Assembly (NCBI GenBank): GCA_009746045.1 | Contig: RPFO01000333.1 | Span: forward strand, 1,950,964 to 2,014,963 | Source: Mesostigma viride | Taxonomy: Eukaryota > Streptophyta > Mesostigmatophyceae > Mesostigmatales > Mesostigmataceae | Direction of reading: 5' to 3' | DNA length: 64,000 nucleotides | Part shown: in pieces, positions 56,605 to 64,000 of the stretch | Layout: every line of letters starts with the position of its first letter | How positions within the stretch are numbered: the stretch's first letter is position 1 | Notes under the pieces: generated by a model | Told to the model about the DNA's origin: nothing | Databases searched by the model: none | What the model saw: only the letters and a program-made list of their open reading frames with translations | Position numbers and translations under genes: made by a program

Positions 56605-58096
56605 ATGTGTGTCATATTGTGTGTGTATGTGTGTATGTGTGTATGTGTATGTGTGTATGTGTGTATGTGTGTATGTGTGTATGTGTGTATGTGTGTATGT
56701 GTGTATGTGTGTATGTGTGTATGTGTGTATGTGTGTATGTGTGTATGTGTGTATGTGTGTATGTGTGTATGTGTGTATGTGTGTATGTGTGTATGTGTGT
56801 ATGTGTGTATGTGTGTATGTGTGTATGTGTGTATGTGTGTATGTGTGTATGTGTGTATGTGTGTATGTGTGTATGTGTGTATGTGTGTATGTGTGTATGT
56901 GTGTATGTGTGTATGTGTGTATGTGTGTATGTGTATGTGTGTATGTGTGTATGTGTGTATGTGTGTATGTGTGTATGTGTGTATGTGTGTATGTGTGTAT
57001 GTGTGTATGTGTGTATGTGTGTATGTGTGTATGTGTGTATGTGTGTATGTGTGTATGTGTGTATGTGTGTATGTGTGTATGTGTGTATGTGTGTATGTGT
57101 GTATGTGTGTATGTGTGTATGTGTGTATGTGTGTATGTGTGTATGTGTGTATGTGTGTATGTGTGTATGTGTGTATGTGTGTATGTGTGTATGTGTGTAT
57201 GTGTGTATGTGTGTATGTGTGTATGTGTGTATGTGTGTATGTGTGTATGTGTGTATGTGTGTATGTGTGTATGTGTGTATGTGTGTATGTGTGTATGTGT
57301 GTATGTGTGTATGTGTGTATGTGTGTATGTGTGTATGTGTGTATGTGTGTATGTGTGTATGTGTGTATGTGTGTATGTGTGTATGTGTGTATGTGTGTAT
57401 GTGTGTATGTGTGTATGTGTGTATGTGTGTATGTGTGTATGTGTGTATGTGTGTATGTGTGTATGTGTGTATGTGTGTATGTGTGTATGTGTGTATGTGT
57501 GTATGTGTGTATGTGTGTATGTGTGTATGTGTGTATGTGTGTATGTGTGTATGTGTGTATGTGTGTATGTGTGTATGTGTGTATGTGTGTATGTGTGTAT
57601 GTGTGTATGTGTGTATGTGTGTATGTGTGTATGTGTGTATGTGTGTATGTGTGTATGTGTGTATGTGTGTATGTGTGTATGTGTGTATGTGTGCATGTGT
57701 GCATGTGTGCATGTGTGCATGTGTGCATGTGTGCATGTGTGCATGTGTGCATGTGTGCATGTGTGCATGTGTGCATGTGTGCATGTGTGCATGTGTGCAT
57801 GTGTGCATGTGTGCATGTGTGCATGTGTGCATGTGTGCATGTGTGCATGTGTGCATGTGTGCATGTGTGCATGTGTGCATGTGTGCATGTGTGCATGTGT
57901 GCATGTGTGTATGTGTGTATGTGTGTATGTGTGTATGTGTGTATGTGTGTATGTGTGTATGTGTGTATGTGTGTATGTGTGTATGTGTGTATGTGTATGT
58001 GTGTATGTGTGTATGTGTGTATGTGTGTATGTGTGTATGTGTGTATGTGTGTATGTGTGTATGTGTGTATGTGTGTATGTGTGTATGTGTGTATGT

Positions 58097-58139
<43 letters not shown>

Positions 58140-59286
58140 TGTGTGTGTATGTGTGTATGTGTGTATGTGTGTATGTGTGTATGTGTGTATGTGTGTATGT
58201 GTGTATGTGTGTATGTGTGTATGTGTGTATGTGTGTATGTGTGTATGTGTGTATGTGTGTATGTGTGTATGTGTGTATGTGTGTATGTGTGTATGTGTGT
58301 ATGTGTGTATGTGTGTATGTGTGTATGTGTGTATGTGTGTATGTGTGTATGTGTGTATGTGTGTATGTGTGTATGTGTGTATGTGTGTATGTGTGTATGT
58401 GTGTATGTGTGTATGTGTGTATGTGTGTATGTGTGTATGTGTGTATGTGTGTATGTGTGTATGTGTGTATGTGTGTATGTGTGTATGTGTGTATGTGTGT
58501 ATGTGTGTATGTGTGTATGTGTGTATGTGTGTATGTGTGTATGTGTGTATGTGTGTATGTGTGTATGTGTGTATGTGTGTATGTGTGTATGTGTGTATGT
58601 GTGTATGTGTGTATGTGTGTATGTGTGTATGTGTGTATGTGTGTATGTGTGTATGTGTGTATGTGTGTATGTGTGTATGTGTGTATGTGTGTATGTGTGT
58701 ATGTGTGTATGTGTGTATGTGTGTATGTGTGTATGTGTGTATGTGTGTATGTGTGTATGTGTGTATGTGTGTATGTGTGTATGTGTGTATGTGTGTATGT
58801 GTGTATGTGTGTATGTGTGTATGTGTGTATGTGTGTATGTGTGTATGTGTGTATGTGTGTATGTGTGTATGTGTGTATGTGTGTATGTGTGTATGTGTGT
58901 ATGTGTGTATGTGTGTATGTGTGTATGTGTGTATGTGTGTATGTGTGTATGTGTGTATGTGTGTATGTGTGTATGTGTGTATGTGTGTATGTGTGTATGT
59001 GTGTATGTGTGTATGTGTGTATGTGTGTATGTGTGTATGTGTGTATGTGTGTATGTGTGTATGTGTGTATGTGTGTATGTGTGTATGTGTGTATGTGTGT
59101 ATGTGTGTATGTGTGTATGTGTGTATGTGTGTATGTGTGTATGTGTGTATGTGTGTATGTGTGTATGTGTGTATGTGTGTATGTGTGTATGTGTGTATGT
59201 GTGTATGTGTGTATGTGTGTATGTGTGTATGTGTGTATGTGTGTATGTGTGTATGTGTGTATGTGTGTATGTGTGTATGTGTGTAT
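56605..59286 (+). repeat. GTGTGTAT octamer array, about 330 units (2.7 kb)
   Basis: Near-perfect 8-bp repeats with a few phase slips (near 56646, 56931, 57990 and a GT-rich stretch at 58100-58150). The opposite strand reads ATACACAC. Purine/pyrimidine alternation favours Z-DNA. CVYV and HTYT/HTHI frames of up to about 1,000 codons are artefacts. Confidence 0.97.
57693..57905 (+). repeat. Homogeneous GTGTGCAT block inside the octamer array
   Basis: About 27 consecutive units carry T-to-C at the same position, with sharp edges on both sides. This is a single variant unit amplified as a block. Confidence 0.95.
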
Positions 59287-59601
59287 TTTGTGAGCTCACG
59301 CTCGTTCTATCTATGACCTGCGGAAGTCTCAAAGGGGGAGGGGAGGCCGCAGTAGACAGGTCTGACTTGGTAGCCAGTACTAGGGGGGGGGGGTACGGTG
59401 ATGTGTGTGGGGGGGTACCGGGGACGGGACTGTGGACCGGGTCCAATTTGTTTTGTGGACCGGGGGCAGTCCTGTGGACCGGGGGCGGCGCGGCGCCACT
59501 GGCCTGTTGGTCAGTGGGCTGGCGTCCGCCACCCCACCTACGACTAGGTAGACGGTGGATACTTAGGGTTGTGGCGGGGCAACAACCACCCCTCTTTGCA
59601 G
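59287..59601 (+). repeat. Module A, copy 1: intron-like repeat
   Basis: Near-identical to 60756-61069. After TTT the module begins with GTGAGCTCAC, a perfect 5' splice-site consensus and palindrome. It ends in CCCCTCTTTGCAG followed by CT, a perfect 3' splice-site consensus. This copy follows the octamer array directly. It may be a mobile spliceosomal intron or simply a repeat with fortuitous ends. Confidence 0.75.
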
Positions 59602-60245
59602 CTGTGTCGACGGCCCACTGACGGCGTGTGTGCACTGCTATGGCGGTGCCGAATGTAAATCACAGCTACCGGCCTCCGAATTATTATTCGGGGGCCTGGC
59701 TTATTTAAGGTTATGACGGCTGCGCGACGGGGGTCGGCAGCACCCCAAGAACTTGCCGTTCGAAGTGCAGGCGGTAGCTGCCAGTGCCAGATTGTTTTAT
59801 TTTTGCTCGCCCGTTGTACTCGCCACCCCGAGCTCGCGGGAGGGGTCTGGATAGACGCGGGAGTGACTCTTGATCGGACAACTAAAGCGGGGCAGTCGTG
59901 GTGCTTGGGTGGCAACAGCTACAGGCGGAGGGGGAATACGCCGCAGGCAAGTTCGTTGTGTATCGAATGCGCTGGGCCTGGCTAATGAATATCGTCAAGA
60001 ATAGTGCATGAGCGCGCTATACGAGCATGGGAAGAAGGGGGAATCGAGCCCCCAGGCCAGCACAGGAGCGGGGTGGCTGCAGCCCCAGCGCCAGGGGGGG
60101 CAGCATCCTAAACAGCCTAACATTTCCTCGTATCAAGTGAGGCGACAGCGGCCGGCGGCCAGGGCGGAATGGCGGGGTCGTTGCCGCGTAATTTAAGCGG
60201 GGACGAGTTGTTGGGACTGACGGTGCACAGCGGGGAAGGGGAAGG
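59602..60245. other. Region between module A copy 1 and the next open frame
   Basis: GC-rich, with open frames on the plus strand (for example 59713-59985, 90 codons) that I cannot assign. It may belong to the same transcription unit or retroelement as the frame that follows. Confidence 0.3.
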
Positions 60246-60635
60246 ATGTTAGGGCGGGGCGATAGCGGATCCCAGACGCAGCTGCGTCATTGGGGTGCCG
60301 GGGGTGCTATGCCTGTGAAGAAAGGTGTACAAAGAATTGCCGAACCTTCAGGGGTGGCTGCCGAGGGCAGTGCCCACATGGGTGAGAACCCCCCCGTAGT
60401 GGGGGGTCCCTACGGGGATACTTTTGGCTTCCCCCTTGTATTGCCGCCTGGTTTAATGGAAGCACTGGTAGCGGCAGGGGACAAGGGGGGCGACGAGAAG
60501 TCTGGGCCATACGACAGCTTGCGGCCAAGTGGCCAGGTAGTGGGTACGGGATGTTACAAAGCCCAGGTCCTCTTGACTGGCCCAGGTCCTTATGACTGGT
60601 ATGATGTTTCGGCCCCTGTTGTGTGGCCTAGTTAG
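60246..60635 (+). CDS. Hypothetical protein, C-terminal exon or retroelement ORF with TGTAA 3' end
   Basis: A 129-codon frame with good coding-like composition (for example GDTFGFPLVLPPGLMEALV, then GPGPYDWYDVSAPVVWPS and a stop). The end of the frame and the sequence after it, including TTTGTAATAAACATGTTTC with the chlorophyte poly(A) signal TGTAA, are repeated at 61097-61304. This implies a multicopy gene 3' end or a retrotransposed element. No domain is recognised; the true start may lie upstream. Confidence 0.35.
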   Translation: MLGRGDSGSQTQLRHWGAGGAMPVKKGVQRIAEPSGVAAEGSAHMGENPPVVGGPYGDTFGFPLVLPPGLMEALVAAGDKGGDEKSGPYDSLRPSGQVVGTGCYKAQVLLTGPGPYDWYDVSAPVVWPS

Positions 60636-60755
60636 CTTAGAAACTGCAGATTCTTAGGTTAGCTAATGGCTTGGACGTGTGCCTAACACGCATTTGTAAT
60701 AAACATGTTTCTCTGGCAGCCCCTCACTCCAATGGAACTAAAGCAGCAATTGGAT
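60549..60755 (+). repeat. Module R, copy 1: repeated 3' end
   Basis: Runs from GGATGTTACAAAGCCCAGG to AGCAGCAATTGGAT and is repeated with a single 1-bp indel visible at 61097-61304. It covers the last codons of the frame above plus a TGTAA signal. This copy is followed directly by module A. Confidence 0.9.
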
Positions 60756-61069
60756 TTTGTGAGCTCACGCTCGTTCTATCTATGACCTGCGGAAGTCTCA
60801 AAGGGGGAGGGGAGGCCGCAGTAGACAGGTCTGACTTGGTAGCCAGTACTAGGGGGGGGGGTACGGTGATGTGGGGGGGGGTACCGGGGACGGTACTGTG
60901 GACCGGGTCCAATTTGTTTTGTGGACCGGGGGCAGTCCTGTGGACCGGGGGCGGCGCGGCGCCACTGGCCTGTTGGTCAGTGGGCTGGCGTCCGCCACCC
61001 CACCTACGACTAGGTAGACGGTGGATACTTAGGGTTGTGGCGGGGCAACAACCACCCCTCTTTGCAGCT
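60756..61069 (+). repeat. Module A, copy 2: intron-like repeat
   Basis: The second copy of the module at 59287-59601, differing by a few substitutions and short indels in G-runs. It lies between the two R modules and has the same GTGAGC and TTTGCAG ends. Confidence 0.85.
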
Positions 61070-61096
61070 CCCACCCACCCACCCTTGCTGCCATGA

Positions 61097-61304
61097 GGAT
61101 GTTACAAAGCCCAGGTCCTCTTGACTGGCCCAGGTCCTTATGACTGGTTATGATGTTTCGGCCCCTGTTGTGTGGCCTAGTTAGCTTAGAAACTGCAGAT
61201 TCTTAGGTTAGCTAATGGCTTGGACGTGTGCCTAACACGCATTTGTAATAAACATGTTTCTCTGGCAGCCCCTCACTCCAATGGAACTAAAGCAGCAATT
61301 GGAT
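61097..61304 (+). repeat. Module R, copy 2
   Basis: As copy 1, but followed directly by a GTGTGTAT array instead of module A. Confidence 0.9.
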
Positions 61305-61460
61305 GTGTGTATGTGTGTATGTGTGTATGTGTGTATGTGTGTATGTGTGTATGTGTGTATGTGTGTATGTGTGTATGTGTGTATGTGTGTATGTGTGTAT
61401 GTGTGTATGTGTGTATGTGTGTATGTGTGTATGTGTGTATGTGTGTGTGTATGTGTGTAT
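61305..61460 (+). repeat. Second GTGTGTAT array, about 18 units
   Basis: The same octamer as the large array, starting exactly after ATTGGAT of module R and decaying into GTGT-rich sequence to about 61540. Confidence 0.95.
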
Positions 61461-61856
61461 GTGGGTGTGCATGTTTGTGCACATTCGTGTGCATTTGTAT
61501 GTATGTGGGTGTGCGTGTGTGTGCATGTGGGTGTGCAGCGGGGGAGGATGGATAGGGAAAAGAAAGAGCGAAAAATGCAAGGCGTGGTGGAGTTAAATGT
61601 TTCACCTTGCGGCAAAGTCATTGTGCCAGCCACGTGTGTTGACAAGCAGCTGTGGGCATGGTTGCAGCAAGTGATTACACGCCAAGGGCCTACACGGTTC
61701 ATGCAATAGCACACAGCCAGTGGGACGAAACATCTGCACATATTACTTGAGTTAATCAATTCTACACATTACCTGCTTGGGTTCATCAATTCTGCCCCTT
61801 ACACTTGCATGGCTCGTGGTTTCAATCGCTGCTCAATCGACAGAAAATACAATAGG

Positions 61857-61975
61857 CTTTAACAGTTGAGCCTAGCCACACCCTCCAAATCATTGTACAA
61901 GTCATTGTCAAGTTAGGCCAGTTCACCATGCTGGGGCCCAGCACATGCTCCCTTGGTCCAATCTTGTCCCCAACA
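61857..61975 (-). repeat. Repeated gene-end module, copy 1
   Basis: Shares over 100 bp with 62359-62475 (for example GTTGAGCCTAGCCACACCCT and GGGGCCCAGCACATGC). Read on the minus strand, the second copy encodes a C-terminus ending GVARLNC. Confidence 0.85.
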
Positions 61976-61995
61976 GCAGCGAGGGAGGATGGGTG

Positions 61996-62288
61996 CGATC
62001 TGCGAAAAGGCCTCCCTACGTTCACCACACCACTCTAAGTACGGTGTGAAAATGAAAAACAATGCACATGTCTCAAGGCGCCGCGCCCCCCTCAATCACG
62101 GGCGGGCACGGTTGCCAGTAGGCACTGGTACGGCGCAACGCCGGTCCCCTTCTCTCTAGTCCTATGTAGCAACAAGCACATTACATGGTGTGGGTGACGT
62201 ACGGTAGAGCTACGCTACAGGCGGCAGATCGGCCCCCTTTGAGCCCACCGCAACATAAATACAAAATGAGCAGATAGCCCAAAAAAAG
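61996..62288 (+). repeat. 290-bp direct repeat, copy 1
   Basis: Nearly identical to 63706-63990, from GCGATCTGC and AAAAGGCCTCCCTACG to GAGCAGATAGC and poly-A. The separation is about 1.7 kb. The two could be long terminal repeats of a small element or copies of a dispersed repeat; no terminal TG..CA or gag/pol frame was found. Confidence 0.85.
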
Positions 62289-62340
62289 GGGCTGAAGCTA
62301 AGGTCCACTGGAGTGCCTTCCTACCAGAGAAACAAGTTTA

Positions 62341-62734
62341 TTACAATAAGCGTGTGCAGGCTTTAACAGTTGAGCCTAGCCACACCCTCAAAATCATTGT
62401 ACAGGTCATTGTCAAGTTGGTCCAGTTCACCATGCTGGGGCCCAGCACATGCCCCCTTGGTCCAATCTTGTCCCACATCTCCATCTCTGGCCACCCAGGC
62501 CGTTTCCAGCCCTGGTGGTGGGAGCGCAACCACTTGGAATGCTGGGCTCTTGTTGGCATGATGGTGCCCCCCCTCCCGCCCCCGTGTGGCCGCTACGGTT
62601 TCCAGGCGGACGCAGGTCGGAGCCACATGCGTTCCCCTTATTAGAGGGGCGCATCCCAGTGCTGCCACTTTAGGACTCATGCCACCTGGGAACGTCACCA
62701 GCTCACCCAACCACCAGCACCAGCCCACCGGCAA
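62341..62734 (-). pseudogene. Hypothetical minus-strand frame with TGTAA-type 3' end (repeat-associated)
   Basis: This minus-strand frame ends GPQHGELDQLDNDLYNDF then GVARLNC and a stop. It is followed by ATTGTAATAAACTTGTTTC, which closely matches the 3' end in module R. Parts are duplicated at 61857-61975. It is probably another member of the same multicopy element; no domain is recognised. Confidence 0.3.
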
Positions 62735-63705
62735 AGCCGCTGGGATTCCCCGAGGGTAGAGCCACTGCCACAGGCTCTATATCCCCCCCATCGTGATGAT
62801 GATGGTGGCTCCGGACCTCCTCGCGCCAAGGCTCACCATCGCCATGGTGTCACGAGCCTTGGCGCAGCCGCAGCCGAGTCGAGCTTTATTATGGTATATA
62901 ATGCATTTTATTAAAACAAACCCCGACCTCACTGCCGGGTTCCATGCACACCACCCCTCGAGGGGGGCGCGTGAAAACGGCAAAGGCAAAGCGGAGCCCG
63001 CCGCCTTTGGGCGGGCGCAGCGGAGCCTTTTGCACGACGTTTTTTTTTCCAGGCTTGCCAGGCTCTGTAGCATTTTTCAAGAGATTTTATAAGTGTGCAT
63101 GATTACCCACGGTTTACCGCGGCTTCCCACCTCTCCCTTACCGCCAAGGGCAGAAGGGGCCTACTCGCCGGAGCCTGAGAGGGTGCAGGGTGCATGACCT
63201 TCCCCATGGCGACAGGACCCCCCCGACCCACGGTAGCCGCTGCCATTGGTGCACCCTCCGCCTCTGGTTTCTTTTGACCCCATCTATACGAAAGACGCCC
63301 TGCTTCCCCCGTGCACGCCGCTACACGGATAAAACTCCGCGGCGGGGACTTTACCCGAGGACAAATCTAGCGCTTCCTCCAGGGACCGTCACCTCACGCT
63401 GTCCTTTTGCAGGCTCTCAGCCGAAACCCCCCTTCTCCAAAAACCGCCTTCCCTCTTCCTTGACTTTCGAAATTCAAGTCACTACGGGCTCCCAACTGGA
63501 GCCCGGCCGGCGCACCCCAGCGCCATGGGGGAACACCCTAGGACCAGCACAACAACGCTTCACCAATATTTCGAAGATTAGCGGGTCCCCTCTCCGTGAA
63601 ACAGGGAGGCTGGCAGCGTCCACTCACACTGGGCGTAACCGCCATAGTGGCCGCAAAGCGGCCCCCATAGCGGCCAGCCCACCTTTCCTCACGTTGGAAA
63701 GTTGC
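62735..63705. other. Region between repeats, no gene recognised
   Basis: GC-rich. Includes a stem-forming GGCGGGCGCAGCGGAGCC segment near 63010 and a T8 run near 63042. Open frames on both strands have no domains. Confidence 0.4.
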
Positions 63706-63990
63706 GATCTGCAAAAAGGCCTCCCTACGTTCACCACACCACTCTAAGTACGGTGTGAAAATGAAAAACAAAGCACATGTCTCAAGGCGCCGCGCCCCCC
63801 TCAATCAAGGGCGGGCACGGTTGCCAGTAGGCACTGGTACCGGCCCAACGCCGGTCCCCTTCTCTCTAGTCCTATGTCACAACAAGCACATGGTGTGGGT
63901 GACGTACAGTAGAGCTACGCTACAGGCGGCAGATCGGCCCCCTTTGAGCCCGCCGCAACATAACTATAAAACGAGCAGATAGCTCAAAAA
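63706..63990 (+). repeat. 290-bp direct repeat, copy 2
   Basis: The partner of 61996-62288. It lacks a 5-bp TTACA insertion found in copy 1 and is otherwise nearly identical. It runs to the window edge. Confidence 0.85.
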
Positions 63991-64000
63991 AGTCCATCAA

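Noticed and set aside
56008-59635. CVYV and HTYT/HTHI frames of 626-1,067 codons
   Set aside because: Translations of an 8-bp microsatellite. Every frame without a stop stays open.

Overview
The window looks like nuclear DNA of a green alga (chlorophyte). Genes are GC-rich and split by GT-AG introns, there are no bacterial-style operons, short tandem repeats are abundant, and one repeated 3' end carries the chlorophyte-type poly(A) signal TGTAA. The species cannot be named from the sequence. I found four genes by joining exons on reading-frame continuity, splice consensus and protein-family motifs. The rest is repeats, transposon remains and sequence in which I see nothing.

Layout. 1-10 kb: no confident gene. 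It holds a CACTA-like transposon (1886-5164) with perfect 19-bp terminal inverted repeats and decamer subterminal repeats, plus dispersed and tandem diverged repeats. 10.3-19.5 kb, minus strand: an eight-exon gene for a KNL2/M18BP1-like centromere protein of about 1,821 residues. Its CENP-C-like motif is spread over three exons separated by microsatellite-filled introns, and a SANT/Myb domain lies near the C-terminus. 20.5-24.4 kb, plus strand: a three-exon GT29 (sialyltransferase-like) type II membrane protein of 622 residues, with a pyrimidine-rich minisatellite in intron 1. 25.7-29.5 kb: a degenerate non-LTR reverse transcriptase, direct repeats, and a fold-back element stuffed with CATC and AATTT microsatellites.

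30.3-54.2 kb: a divergent gene pair. Minus strand: an MBD4-like HhH-GPD DNA glycosylase (2 exons, 383 aa, probable GC-AG intron). Plus strand: a Gfo/Idh/MocA-family NAD(P)-dependent oxidoreductase with at least five exons. Its third intron is about 17.7 kb and contains the most striking object here, a 15.8-kb array of about 480 copies of a 33-bp repeat, plus a 23-bp minisatellite. A 48-nt exon before the array and an 89-nt exon after it continue the same protein fold in phase.

54.2-64 kb: no confident gene. A 2.66-kb GTGTGTAT octamer array is followed by repeated modules. One 310-bp module is bounded exactly by splice-site-like ends and occurs twice; another carries a gene-like 3' end with TGTAA. 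The window ends in further direct repeats.

The four genes are functionally unrelated (centromere licensing, Golgi glycosylation, base-excision repair, sugar or alcohol oxidation). What ties the window together is repeat expansion inside introns.
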